A stretch of DNA of 64,000 bases. Source: Gammaproteobacteria bacterium (GTDB lineage Bacteria > Pseudomonadota > Gammaproteobacteria > Ga0077536). Within the stretch, counting starts at the first letter, position 1, and the number at the start of each line of letters is the position of its first letter. The translations under genes were made by a program, and so were the position numbers. This document shows, one piece after another, positions 18,442-27,937 of this stretch. The notes beneath the pieces were generated by a model. That model was not told the origin of the DNA. It saw nothing but the letters and a program-made list of their open reading frames with translations, and did not search any database. Where the stretch lies: assembly GCA_024234975.1 (NCBI GenBank), contig JACKNH010000010.1, positions 70,998-134,997 on the forward strand, written 5' to 3'.

Positions 18442-19856
18442 AGAATTTGATCAGGATGGGTCGCATCGTGCCGCCGCTGATCATTGGCGCCGTGCTGTCT
18501 TGCGTGGTCAATGCCTATCCCATTGATGGATACGAGCGTACCGGCATCGGCCGGCTGGAGGCCGCCAGGCGCATTGAACTGGGTGAAATACAGGCGTCGC
18601 GGCAACCCGCGGGTGGCCTGTTGACCACCGAACAGGTCGATATCCGTCTGCGTGATTTCGACCTGGATGCGCTACCGGCGGTCGACCCGGCATTCACCGC
18701 CAGCGTCCGCGCCTTATTGGAAGACAAGGCCGATGTGTATTCGGTGTCGGTTCTCGATCTGAGCGACCCCGCACATCCACGTTACGCTGAACATGCCGGT
18801 GAGATTCCGCGCAACCCGGGCAGCGTCGGCAAGCTGGTGGTAGCACTGGCCATGTTCCAGCTCCTGGCCGACCTGTATCCCGACGATACCGAAGCCCGGT
18901 TCGCCGTTCTGCGGGACACCGACGTGCTGGCGGATGACTTTGTCATCAGCGATCACCACACCGTGCGTATGTGGGACCGCGCTGGACAGCGTCAGGTACG
19001 CAAGATTCTGCAGCCGGGAGATCATGGCAGCCTGTTCGAGTTCATGGACTGGATGTTGTCGGCAAGTTCCAACGCGGCCGGTGCGGTGGTCATGAAGCAA
19101 CTGGTGCTGTTGAAGCAGTTCGGTACACGCTATCCGGTCAGCGAACAGGAGGCCGACGAGTTTCTGCGTACGACACCCAAGGGTCAGCTGCAGCAGATGC
19201 TGGCCGACGTGTTGCAGACGCCGCTGACCCGCCATGGCCTGGACGTCAACAAGTTGCGCCAGGGCAGCCTGTTCACCCGCGTCGGCAAGCAACGCATTCC
19301 CGGCACCAGCAGCCATGCGACCACCCGCGAGTTGATGAAGCTGATGCTGCTGATGGAACGCGGCAAACTGGTCGACGATTTCTCCTCGACCGAATTCAAA
19401 CGCCTGATGTATTCGACGGAGCGTCGAATTCGCTATGCCTCGTCACCGGCACTGAGTGACTCCGCGGTGTATTTCAAGAGCGGCTCCCTCTACCAGTGCG
19501 AACCGGAACCGGATTTCGTCTGCCGCGCCTACCAGGGCAATGTCCGTAACCTGATGAACTCGGTGATCACTGTAGAGCATGAAGCGCAGGATCGGCGGCT
19601 GTTCTACATCGTCACATTGACTTCGAACGTGTTGAGGCGGAACTCGGCGGTCGACCACCAGACGCTGGCCACCCGCTTGCAACGTCTCATCGAACGCGAC
19701 CACCCGGTGCCACCGGAGGCAGCACCGTCAGCTGTCACGACGGCGCCGGCCATGGATGAAGCCGCAGCGCGGGCAGCGGCCATTGGCAGCGACGAAGACG
19801 AGGAAGAGGGTAACGGCGAGGAAACCGAGGCTGCGCTTGGAGAGCTGCAGCCTTGA
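18438..19856 (+). CDS. Exported SxxK serine hydrolase (beta-lactamase/PBP fold)
   Basis: 472 residues with an N-terminal hydrophobic signal (about 10-26). The three penicillin-recognising motifs are present: S129-V-G-K132, S210-S-N212 and K347-S-G349. There is no ExxLN omega-loop motif, so a true class A beta-lactamase is unlikely; a peptidase, transpeptidase or esterase-like role is possible. Residues about 425-472 form a low-complexity Ala/Glu-rich acidic tail. It is translationally coupled (ATGA) to the exported dikinase-like protein, which implies a joint periplasmic or envelope function. A second SxxK protein is encoded convergently 13 bp downstream. Confidence 0.8.
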   Translation: MKNLIRMGRIVPPLIIGAVLSCVVNAYPIDGYERTGIGRLEAARRIELGEIQASRQPAGGLLTTEQVDIRLRDFDLDALPAVDPAFTASVRALLEDKADVYSVSVLDLSDPAHPRYAEHAGEIPRNPGSVGKLVVALAMFQLLADLYPDDTEARFAVLRDTDVLADDFVISDHHTVRMWDRAGQRQVRKILQPGDHGSLFEFMDWMLSASSNAAGAVVMKQLVLLKQFGTRYPVSEQEADEFLRTTPKGQLQQMLADVLQTPLTRHGLDVNKLRQGSLFTRVGKQRIPGTSSHATTRELMKLMLLMERGKLVDDFSSTEFKRLMYSTERRIRYASSPALSDSAVYFKSGSLYQCEPEPDFVCRAYQGNVRNLMNSVITVEHEAQDRRLFYIVTLTSNVLRRNSAVDHQTLATRLQRLIERDHPVPPEAAPSAVTTAPAMDEAAARAAAIGSDEDEEEGNGEETEAALGELQP

Positions 19857-19869
19857 CAGGTACCTGATA

Positions 19870-20766
19870 TCAGCGATTGGTGGCGTTGAGGGCCAGCCGC
19901 TGCGGTGCAATCTGGCGGTGGAGCATGCGCGGCAGCTGTACCAGCCACTGACCGCCAGCGGGGTTTTCCGCCAGGGCCACCAGGATGTAGCGGAATCCGT
20001 CACCCTCGATCAGCGCGCTGTCGGCATGGAACTGGTGCCAGGTGCCGGACTTCCGGTACATCTCGACCTGCTGGCCAGCGAGGCCTTTGACAAACTTGTG
20101 CTGAATCGCCGGGCGCGACAGGATTTCCTTCATCACCGCCGTCAGTTCCGGGTTCACCAGCTGGCCGGTTTCGAGCATGTAGTAGAAGCGTGCAACCTGG
20201 GTGGCGGTTGCGCCATGGGAGATGTTGTGTAGCGGGTCGCGCTGGAAGGCGACGCCTTGTGCGTATTCCTTGCCTACCCAGAGGCCACCATCGACCTGCG
20301 GATCATAGAGACGGAAACGGTCGTCCTGCAGGATGGCGTTGACCCGGCGTTTGCCAACCAGGTTCAGAACCGCGGTCGCATCCGCATTCGAAGAATTGCG
20401 GATCATCCGGGTCATGCTTTCCTGCAGTTCCGGCGTCAGCTTCAGGGCGCCGCGTTCAATCTCGACGCAGGCTGCCAGCAGGATGGCGATTTTCGGCAGA
20501 CTTGCCGCATACATCATATGGTTGCCATTGGCGTCGGCAACCCGGGGTTCGCTGAGGTCGGAGATATCGACCAGGGTGACCGCAAGTTCGTTGCGGGCCA
20601 CGGCATCTTTGAGGTGGAGGCGATCCAGTGTTTGATTCAGGATTTTCTGCAGGCCGGGATCGTGAGCTTCCCAGAGCGAAATTCCAGCTTCACCACCATC
20701 AGCGAGGACTGCCGCCGAGGTGCACACCAGAACCGGTATAATGCTGAGCAGTTTCAGGAGGCGCAT
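19870..20766 (-). CDS. Exported SxxK serine hydrolase, class A beta-lactamase-like
   Basis: 298 residues from ATG 20766, where a signal peptide begins (MRLLKLLSIIPVLVCTSAAV). In-frame sequence upstream is not conserved-looking. Motifs: S89-L-P-K92, S125-S-N127 and K239-S-G241, spaced as in class A beta-lactamases and related DD-peptidases. The E166-type ExxLN motif is not found where expected, so deacylation of penicillins would be poor. It is about the size of one beta-lactamase domain and is related in layout to the larger gene it faces. A cell-wall or peptide substrate is as likely as an antibiotic. Confidence 0.8.
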   Translation of the reverse strand: MRLLKLLSIIPVLVCTSAAVLADGGEAGISLWEAHDPGLQKILNQTLDRLHLKDAVARNELAVTLVDISDLSEPRVADANGNHMMYAASLPKIAILLAACVEIERGALKLTPELQESMTRMIRNSSNADATAVLNLVGKRRVNAILQDDRFRLYDPQVDGGLWVGKEYAQGVAFQRDPLHNISHGATATQVARFYYMLETGQLVNPELTAVMKEILSRPAIQHKFVKGLAGQQVEMYRKSGTWHQFHADSALIEGDGFRYILVALAENPAGGQWLVQLPRMLHRQIAPQRLALNATNR

Positions 20767-20888
20767 ATGGCTGACGAATCTATCATTGAGAGTATATTCG
20801 TCGCAATATCGTGATAATTTTAATTTTTTTACCTGATCCCACGAATGTTGTTGCATATTTGCGACCAAGTTCGCGTTAAACGGCGCCC

Positions 20889-23111
20889 ATGAATCGCGTT
20901 TCGAACCCATCCAATTCCAATGCTGCAACTGCGTTCGCATTGATTTCAGCGATCCTTATGATCGCGCACCAGGTGGCAGGCAAGGCAACCCGGGATGGGA
21001 TATTTCTGTCATATTTCGATGTCACGACGTTGCCGAAAATGGTCATCGTCGCTGCATTGGTTTCCATGGCCGCAGTCATCCTCGTTGGTCAATTATTAGC
21101 CAGATTCGGTCCGTCGCGCGTAATTCCTACCGCATTGGGCCTCAGCGGCGCGAGTTTCATGATCGACTGGGTCCTGTATTACCAGGCACCGATGACCGTC
21201 GCCGTCTTGTTGTATCTGCAGATGGCCGCTTTCGGTGCGGTCTTGATCAGTGGCTTCTGGTCGGTGGTCAACGAGCGCTTCGATCCGCACACGGCCAAGA
21301 GCACGATTGCCAAGGTTGCCGCTGCGGCGACGCTGGGCGGGGTGATTGGCGGCATCATCTCTGATCGCGTCGCGGTACTGATGGATGCCCGTGCGATGTT
21401 GATCGTGCTGATGCTGCTCCATTTGGGATGCATGGTGACGGTGGCCGGTATCGGTCGGACCCGCCACAGCGCTGCCATCAAAATCGATGGCAACCCGCTT
21501 TCCGGGGTGAAAATACTCTTCGGCACCCGCTACCTGTTGTTGATGGCAATCCTTACGCTGCTGGGGTCGACCCTTGCCGCATTGCTGGATTACGCCTTCA
21601 AAGCGATGGCGACCGAGCAGATTGGCGATCGCGAAGCCCTCGTGGTGTTCTTTGCGCGTTTCTACGCGGTCTCCAACGTCGCCACTTTCCTGGTGCAGAT
21701 TTCACTGGGGCCGCAGGTGTTGCGCCGCTTCGGCATTGGCGCGACGCTGTCGGTGATGCCGGCGGTGGTGTTCCTCGCCGGCATCCTCAACGTCTTCGCC
21801 CCCAAGCTTTGGGCAGCTGTCCTGCTGCGCGGCGGTCAGGTTGTCTTCTCCAATTCATTCTCGCGCTCGGCATTTGAGCTGTTGTACACGCCCGTGTCTC
21901 CGGTCCGTAAGCGGCCGACCAAATCCCTGATCGATGTCGCGTCCGAGCGCGCGGGTGATATTCTCGGTGGCGGTTTGCTGCTCGCGCTGCTGGCAATGAT
22001 TCCGGCAATGCCGCCGGTCGCCGTGGTGCTGGTTGCCGTGCTGGTCACGCTGGTTTTGCTGCTGGTCATCGGCCAGCTCTATCGCGGATACGTGGAGCAG
22101 TTGGCGGACAGCCTGCGCGATGGCTCGCTGTCACTGAGCCATGACGACGTGGTCGATGCCACGACACGGCACACTCTGGCGGAGGTGTCGGCAGCCGCAG
22201 AACGTGAGCAGCTGATGGCGCGGATCAAGGCCCGCAAGCGTGCGCATCTGGGCCTGGGCGAACCCATGCCGGCGGAAGCCGACGCCCAGGCCGAGCGCAG
22301 CCCGGTGGTCGAGACAACCGAACGCCGGCTGGCGAACGCGATAGCCGACCTGAATTCGGGTGATACGGCGCGGATACGCGAATTCCTGCTGGGCGACTTC
22401 ATGGATCGACGTCTGGTGCCGTCGATCATCCCGCTGCTGGGTGTCGATATGCTCGCCGAGGATGTACGCATGGAGTTGCGCTGGATGGTGCCGCAGACCG
22501 TCGGTGCATTGACCGATGCGCTGCTGGATCCGGATCTGCCCGTCAGCGTGCGCCAGCGCATTCCAGGCGTCATGGAAGTTTCGCACAGCCCGCGTGTGAT
22601 ACACGCGTTACAACAGGGGTTGCATGATCCCGAGTTCAATATCCGCTACAGCTGCGGCCGCGCACTGGCGCGTATGCGCGGGCGCGACGACTCATTGGAT
22701 ATCGATGATCACGACGTCTACGAACTGGTGCGCCAGGAAGTCCGCGTGGATGAAACGACCTGGCGGCGTCGCGAGCTGGAAGTCGAAGTCGATCTTCCCA
22801 TCGACCTCGAAGCAGCGCCGGTCGGCGGAAGCACACAGACGGACTACAGTCTGGCGCACGTCTTCAACCTGCTCAGCCTGGTGCTGGATTCCGAGGCCGT
22901 CTACCTCGCGCTACGCGCGGTGGTCAGCAACGACCGTGCCCTGCATGGCACGGCGCTGGAGTATCTCGAGAACGTGTTACCCGAGGATATCCGTGACGAC
23001 TTGTGGCTGCATCTTGGCGAGGCCGTGCCTCGCCGCGTCGTCCGCCGCGGATTGAGTGAACTGGTGGATGAACTGCGCGGCGCCACGGTCATCGCCCGCG
23101 CCAGCACCTAG
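20889..23111 (+). CDS. 12-helix Npt/Tlc- or MFS-like carrier with C-terminal repeat domain
   Basis: 740 residues. The first 400 or so hold about 12 hydrophobic segments. The motif KATRDGIFLSYF resembles the start of bacterial ATP/ADP (Npt/Tlc) carriers and related MFS proteins. Residues about 480-740 are soluble and helical, with HEAT-like units (RLVPSIIPLLGVDMLAEDVR; RQRIPGVMEVSHSPRVIHAL). A substrate cannot be stated. The soluble part probably faces the cytoplasm and could be regulatory. No good ribosome-binding site precedes ATG 20889. It is divergent from the SxxK gene across a 122-bp AT-rich gap and ends at a strong bidirectional terminator. Confidence 0.75.
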   Translation: MNRVSNPSNSNAATAFALISAILMIAHQVAGKATRDGIFLSYFDVTTLPKMVIVAALVSMAAVILVGQLLARFGPSRVIPTALGLSGASFMIDWVLYYQAPMTVAVLLYLQMAAFGAVLISGFWSVVNERFDPHTAKSTIAKVAAAATLGGVIGGIISDRVAVLMDARAMLIVLMLLHLGCMVTVAGIGRTRHSAAIKIDGNPLSGVKILFGTRYLLLMAILTLLGSTLAALLDYAFKAMATEQIGDREALVVFFARFYAVSNVATFLVQISLGPQVLRRFGIGATLSVMPAVVFLAGILNVFAPKLWAAVLLRGGQVVFSNSFSRSAFELLYTPVSPVRKRPTKSLIDVASERAGDILGGGLLLALLAMIPAMPPVAVVLVAVLVTLVLLLVIGQLYRGYVEQLADSLRDGSLSLSHDDVVDATTRHTLAEVSAAAEREQLMARIKARKRAHLGLGEPMPAEADAQAERSPVVETTERRLANAIADLNSGDTARIREFLLGDFMDRRLVPSIIPLLGVDMLAEDVRMELRWMVPQTVGALTDALLDPDLPVSVRQRIPGVMEVSHSPRVIHALQQGLHDPEFNIRYSCGRALARMRGRDDSLDIDDHDVYELVRQEVRVDETTWRRRELEVEVDLPIDLEAAPVGGSTQTDYSLAHVFNLLSLVLDSEAVYLALRAVVSNDRALHGTALEYLENVLPEDIRDDLWLHLGEAVPRRVVRRGLSELVDELRGATVIARAST

Positions 23112-23135
23112 GCTTGACCGGCAGGTAAACCCCAC

Positions 23136-23166
23136 AAAAAAAAACCGGCCGATGGGCCGGTTTTTT
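23136..23166. terminator. Bidirectional terminator
   Basis: Stem of A-rich sequence plus ACCGGCC (to 23150), GATG loop (23151-23154), GGCCGGT plus T run (23155-23166). The A tract on the left and the T tract on the right let it work for the rightward carrier gene and the leftward ssb gene. Confidence 0.85.
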
Positions 23167-23186
23167 ATTAATCCTGCAAATCGATG

Positions 23187-23651
23187 TCAGAACGGGATGT
23201 CGTCGTCGAAATCATCGCCACCTGAGGGCATGGAGGGCGCGTTGCCGCCGCGGCTGCCGCTGCTGTAACCGCCGCCGCCGCCGCTATCGCTGGAACCACC
23301 GCCACCACCACCGCCGCGACCGCCGAGCATCTGCATTTCATTGGCAACGATTTCGGTGGTGTATTTTTCGTTGCCATCCTTGTCGTTCCACTTACGCGTC
23401 TGGATTTTGCCTTCGACGTAAATCTGCGAACCTTTTTTCAAATATTCCGCGGCGATTTCGGCGAGTCGGCCGAACATCACCACCCGATGCCACTCCGTAC
23501 GCTCCTGCTGGGTGCCGGAATCCTTGTCGCGCCAGGATTCAGCGGTTGCCAGCCGCAGGTTGGCGATCGGCCGCTGATCCGCGGTATACCGGACTTCCGG
23601 ATCCGCACCCAGGTTTCCTATCAGCAGCACCTTGTTCAATCCACGAGCCAT
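23187..23651 (-). CDS. ssb: Single-stranded DNA-binding protein
   Basis: Tetrameric SSB that coats single-stranded DNA during replication and repair. 154 residues from ATG 23651, which has GGAGG eight bases upstream; the in-frame ATG five codons earlier overlaps that site. An OB fold occupies residues 1-110 (GLNKVLLIGNLGADPEVRYT, TEWHRVVMFGRLAEIA, YVEGKIQTRKWND). A Gly/Ser-rich disordered linker follows, then the partner-binding tip DDFDDDIPF. The order uvrA, MFS, ssb is common in gammaproteobacteria. Confidence 0.97.
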   Translation of the reverse strand: MARGLNKVLLIGNLGADPEVRYTADQRPIANLRLATAESWRDKDSGTQQERTEWHRVVMFGRLAEIAAEYLKKGSQIYVEGKIQTRKWNDKDGNEKYTTEIVANEMQMLGGRGGGGGGGSSDSGGGGGYSSGSRGGNAPSMPSGGDDFDDDIPF

Positions 23652-23771
23652 GTTGGTTTCCTCCATTGGGTTCCGCTTCCCTGCGAAACCGGAAAATCAA
23701 GAATGCCGGCAGCTGCCGCCGGCGGCGGGAACCGGCGATTGTACCGAACGCGCTCGGGCAAAAGAAATGTC

Positions 23772-24980
23772 TCAGGCGGGCTGGTGCCGCGCGACGGGCG
23801 CCATCCCCAGCGTAACTACCAGCCAGATCAATGCCATAGCCGCACCGGCATAGCAGATACCGTGATAACCCAACCACTGCGCCAGCGCGCCGCCCAGCAG
23901 GCCACCGGCAAACGCGCCGGCGAACTGGCTGGTTGCGAAGATGCCCAGTGCGGAACCGCGCTGATGCGGCGATGCCAGGCGTGATATCAACGCCGGAAGG
24001 CTGGCTTCCAGGTAACAGAAGCCGGCGAAGAACAAAGTCATGGCGCCCATCATGGTCAACTCGCCTTGGGCCAGTGACGGCATTGCTGCCAATCCCAGGC
24101 CGATCAACACGATGGCGCCACGGAATACGACCATTGTCAGGCGATCATGGTGGGCGAGCCGCATCATCGGCAGCAGCGCGGCGAACGCGACGGCCAGCAC
24201 GGGCAGATAGATATGTGTGTGGCGGTCGGCCGGCACGCCGGTTTCCCGCGCCAATAGCACGGGGATGGCGACAAAGACCGCCGCCAGAATGCAGTGCAGG
24301 AAAAACACGCCCACGTTCAAAGGCAACAGGGGGCGGTCCATCAGTACCTGTCGCACTTCCGCGCCAATGGGTTGATACGCGGGGTTGAAATGTTCGTTGG
24401 ACGGATTGGGCACCACCGTAATCAGCAGAATGCCGGCGACAATTGAAATGACCATCGCCGCCCAGAACACGCCGGACAGGCCCACCAGGCTGTCCAGCAA
24501 CGGGCCGGTGACGAAAGCGCAGGCGAACGCGACGCCGATGGATGCGCCGATGATGGCCATCGCCTTGGTTCGCTGCGAATCGCGGGTCAGGTCGGCGGCG
24601 AGTGCCATCGCCGGGCTGGAAACTGCGCCGAGACCTTGCAGGGCGCGCCCCAAGATGATGCCGACAATGTGGTGCGACAGGGCCGCAGTGGCGCTGCCCA
24701 GTGCAAACAGGCCCAGACCCCAGATGATGACCCGCTTGCGGCCCAGACGGTCGGAGGCGGCGCCCAGTGGCAGCTGACATCCAGCCTGCGCCAGGCCGTA
24801 GATTCCAAGCGATAACCCGATCAGCAGCGGCGTCGCACCCGGCATCTTTTCCGCGTAAAGCGCCAATACGGGCAACACCATGAACAGGCCCAGCATGCGC
24901 AGAAAGAAGATGGCCGCCAGGGCGCCGACTGCCCGACGTTCAGTGCCGGTCATGCCGGTGCCAGGATCAGAATGATTCAC
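23772..24980 (-). CDS. MFS drug/solute exporter (YajR-like)
   Basis: 402-residue major facilitator protein with about 12 transmembrane segments in the inner membrane. Motif A is clear (GAASDRLGRKRVI, near residue 75), and the first helix FFLRMLGLFMVLPVLALYA is typical of the YajR/drug-antiporter group. A proline/charge-poor second half lacks an added cytoplasmic domain. It is divergent from uvrA (64 bp) and precedes ssb on the same strand. Substrate unknown; efflux is likely from family resemblance. Confidence 0.88.
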   Translation of the reverse strand: MNHSDPGTGMTGTERRAVGALAAIFFLRMLGLFMVLPVLALYAEKMPGATPLLIGLSLGIYGLAQAGCQLPLGAASDRLGRKRVIIWGLGLFALGSATAALSHHIVGIILGRALQGLGAVSSPAMALAADLTRDSQRTKAMAIIGASIGVAFACAFVTGPLLDSLVGLSGVFWAAMVISIVAGILLITVVPNPSNEHFNPAYQPIGAEVRQVLMDRPLLPLNVGVFFLHCILAAVFVAIPVLLARETGVPADRHTHIYLPVLAVAFAALLPMMRLAHHDRLTMVVFRGAIVLIGLGLAAMPSLAQGELTMMGAMTLFFAGFCYLEASLPALISRLASPHQRGSALGIFATSQFAGAFAGGLLGGALAQWLGYHGICYAGAAMALIWLVVTLGMAPVARHQPA

Positions 24981-25044
24981 TTTGAAAGCCAGATGTGGAA
25001 GCGCTTATAGTACCAAGTTTCGCCGATATCCGTAGCAGCCGAAC

Positions 25045-27921
25045 ATGGACACGATCCGCATCCGCGGTGCCCGAACCCACAATCTCAAGAACGTCGATCT
25101 CGACCTCCCGCGCGACAAACTGATAGTCATCACCGGCTTGTCAGGCTCGGGCAAGTCGTCACTGGCGTTCGACACCATCTATGCCGAAGGCCAGCGGCGC
25201 TATGTCGAGTCGCTGTCGGCCTACGCGCGGCAATTCCTGTCGATGATGGAAAAGCCGGACGTGGACCATATCGAAGGGCTGTCGCCGGCAATCTCGATTG
25301 AGCAGAAATCCACGTCGCACAATCCGCGTTCCACGGTTGGCACCATCACCGAGATCTACGACTACCTGCGCCTGATGTTCGCGCGCGTCGGCACACCGCG
25401 TTGTCCGACCCACGGTGAACCGCTGGATGCGCAGACCGTCAGCCAGATGGTGGATACCGTGCTGGCGTTGCCCGCCGACAGCAAGCTGATGATGCTGGCG
25501 CCGATCGTCAGTGGCCGCAAGGGCGAACACCAGCAGGTGTTCGAGGAACTTGCGCGCGCCGGATTCGTCCGTGCGATTGTCGATGGCGCCGTCATCATGC
25601 TCGATGATCCCCCCAAGCTGGCGTTGAACAAGAAGCACGACATCGATCTCGTCATTGATCGTTTCCGTGTGCGTGAGGATTTGAAACAACGGTTGGCGGA
25701 ATCCTTTGAGACGGCATTGCGCTACGGCAACAGCGTTGCGCGAATCGTGCCGATGGAGAAAGGCGATAACGATATCGATCTGCTGTTTTCGTCACGTTAC
25801 GCCTGCCCGCATTGTGGCTACAGCATCAACGAGCTCGAGCCGCGCATGTTCTCGTTCAACAATCCCGCGGGCGCCTGCGGTGGTTGTGACGGACTTGGTG
25901 TCATCCAGTTCTTCGATCCCGCGCGAGTCGTGCAGCGGCCTGATCTCAGTCTGCCGGCCGGTGCGATTCGCGGTTGGGATCGCCGCAACGCCTATTATTT
26001 CCAATTGATCAACGCGCTCGCGGATCACTACGGCTTCGACATCGACACGCCGTTCAACAAACTGTCAAAGAAGATTCAGCAGGTCGTGTTGTATGGCAGC
26101 GGCAAGGACGAGCTGGAGTTCACCTACCTGCGCCAGAGCGGCAAGGCGGTAAAACGCAAGCATACGTTCGAAGGCGTGCTGAACAATTTCGAACGCCGCT
26201 ACCGCGAAACCGATTCCCCGATGATGCGCGAAGAGTTGGCGCGGTTCCTCGGTTCCAAGCCGTGTCCGTCATGCAATGGCGCACGCCTGAATGAAGCGGC
26301 GCGCCACACCTATATCGAAAACGTAACACTGCCCGATGTCACCGCGATGCCCATCTCGCGCGCGACGGAATATTTCGCTCACCTGAAACTTGCCGGCCAT
26401 AAAGGCGAAATCGCCGAGCGCATCCTGCGCGAAGTGCGAGAGCGGTTGCAGTTCCTGGTCAACGTCGGCCTGGAATACCTGACGCTGAATCGCAATGCCG
26501 AAACGCTGTCCGGTGGCGAAGCACAACGTATCCGGCTGGCGAGCCAGATTGGCGCCGGGCTCGTCGGCGTGATGTACGTGTTGGACGAGCCGACGATTGG
26601 GTTGCACCAGCGCGATAACCAGCGCCTGCTCAATACGCTGATCCATCTGCGTGATATCGGCAACACCGTGATTGTTGTCGAGCACGATGAGGAAGCTATC
26701 CGTGCGGCCGATTTCCTCGTTGATATCGGCCCTGGCGCCGGCGTGCATGGCGGCGAGATCGTGTTTCATGGTACGCCGGCGCAGATTCTGCGCAGTCGTG
26801 GGTCGGTGACCGGCCAGTATCTTTCCGGCGCCAGGACCATCGCAGTTCCTGAGCAACGCACCCCGCCTGACACAGAGCGCATGGTGCATATCCGCGGCGC
26901 CAGTGGTAACAATCTCAAGCGGCTCGATGTCGATATTCCGGTCGGGTTGCTGACCTGCGTTACCGGTGTTTCCGGTTCCGGTAAATCGACCCTGGTCAAC
27001 AATACGCTGTATCCGTTTCTTGCCCGCGAAATCAATCGAAGCTCGGCAGAGGTCGCGCCGGTCGAGACCATCGATGGGCTGGAACATTTCGACAAGATCG
27101 TGGATATCGATCAAAGCCCGATTGGTCGCACGCCGCGTTCGAATCCGGCAACGTACACCGGTGTGTTCACGCCCATCCGTGACTTGTTCGCTGGCACCCA
27201 GGAAGCACGCTCACGCGGCTATCAACCCGGTCGTTTCAGCTTCAATGTCAAAGGCGGCCGTTGCGAAGCCTGCGAAGGTGATGGCGTGCTGAAGGTGGAG
27301 ATGCATTTCCTGCCGGATATCTACGTGCCATGCGATATCTGCAAGGGCAAGCGCTACAACCGCGAAACCCTTGATATCAAGTACAAGGGTTGCAGCATCG
27401 ACCAGGTGCTGGATATGACGGTGGAGGATGCGCGCGCCTTTTTTGATCCGGTGCCGGTGATTGCCAGCAAGCTGCAGACGCTGATAGATGTCGGTCTGTC
27501 CTACATCAGGCTCGGCCAGAACGCGACGACGCTGTCGGGCGGTGAGGCGCAGCGGGTGAAGCTGTCGCGTGAGTTGTCCAAGCGCGATACCGGGCAGACG
27601 ATGTACATCCTGGATGAGCCGACCACCGGCCTGCATTTCCACGATATCGATCAGCTGTTGGTTGTGTTGCACCGGTTGCGCGATCGCGGCAACACGGTGG
27701 TCGTGATCGAGCACAACCTCGATGTCATCAAAACCGCTGACTGGTTGATTGACCTCGGACCTGAAGGCGGCGATGGCGGCGGGCGCATCATTGCGGCCGG
27801 TACGCCGGAGCAGGTGGCGGCCGTAGCCGGCTCCTATACCGGGCAATTCCTCCAGTCATTGTTGCCGTTGACCGCCACGACGGCGGCGAAACCGCCGACC
27901 AGGGCAAAGAAGAAAAAGTAA
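25045..27921 (+). CDS. uvrA: Excinuclease ABC subunit A
   Basis: 958-residue damage-recognition ATPase of nucleotide excision repair, which loads UvrB. Two ABC modules: Walker A GLSGSGKSS near residue 31 and GVSGSGKST near 645; signatures LSGGEAQRIRLA and LSGGEAQRVKLS. Zinc sites are CPHC with CGGC near 253-280 and CEAC with CDIC near 740-770. Length matches the family (about 940), with a lysine-rich tail (RAKKKK). The start is supported by the canonical MDTIRIRGARTHNLKN. Confidence 0.98.
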   Translation: MDTIRIRGARTHNLKNVDLDLPRDKLIVITGLSGSGKSSLAFDTIYAEGQRRYVESLSAYARQFLSMMEKPDVDHIEGLSPAISIEQKSTSHNPRSTVGTITEIYDYLRLMFARVGTPRCPTHGEPLDAQTVSQMVDTVLALPADSKLMMLAPIVSGRKGEHQQVFEELARAGFVRAIVDGAVIMLDDPPKLALNKKHDIDLVIDRFRVREDLKQRLAESFETALRYGNSVARIVPMEKGDNDIDLLFSSRYACPHCGYSINELEPRMFSFNNPAGACGGCDGLGVIQFFDPARVVQRPDLSLPAGAIRGWDRRNAYYFQLINALADHYGFDIDTPFNKLSKKIQQVVLYGSGKDELEFTYLRQSGKAVKRKHTFEGVLNNFERRYRETDSPMMREELARFLGSKPCPSCNGARLNEAARHTYIENVTLPDVTAMPISRATEYFAHLKLAGHKGEIAERILREVRERLQFLVNVGLEYLTLNRNAETLSGGEAQRIRLASQIGAGLVGVMYVLDEPTIGLHQRDNQRLLNTLIHLRDIGNTVIVVEHDEEAIRAADFLVDIGPGAGVHGGEIVFHGTPAQILRSRGSVTGQYLSGARTIAVPEQRTPPDTERMVHIRGASGNNLKRLDVDIPVGLLTCVTGVSGSGKSTLVNNTLYPFLAREINRSSAEVAPVETIDGLEHFDKIVDIDQSPIGRTPRSNPATYTGVFTPIRDLFAGTQEARSRGYQPGRFSFNVKGGRCEACEGDGVLKVEMHFLPDIYVPCDICKGKRYNRETLDIKYKGCSIDQVLDMTVEDARAFFDPVPVIASKLQTLIDVGLSYIRLGQNATTLSGGEAQRVKLSRELSKRDTGQTMYILDEPTTGLHFHDIDQLLVVLHRLRDRGNTVVVIEHNLDVIKTADWLIDLGPEGGDGGGRIIAAGTPEQVAAVAGSYTGQFLQSLLPLTATTAAKPPTRAKKKK

Positions 27922-27937
27922 CGGCCGGACGGGAAGC

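Noticed and set aside
18438..20766. Calling the two SxxK proteins class A beta-lactamases
   Set aside because: The omega-loop ExxLN motif needed for deacylation is absent from both; only the fold-level assignment is safe.
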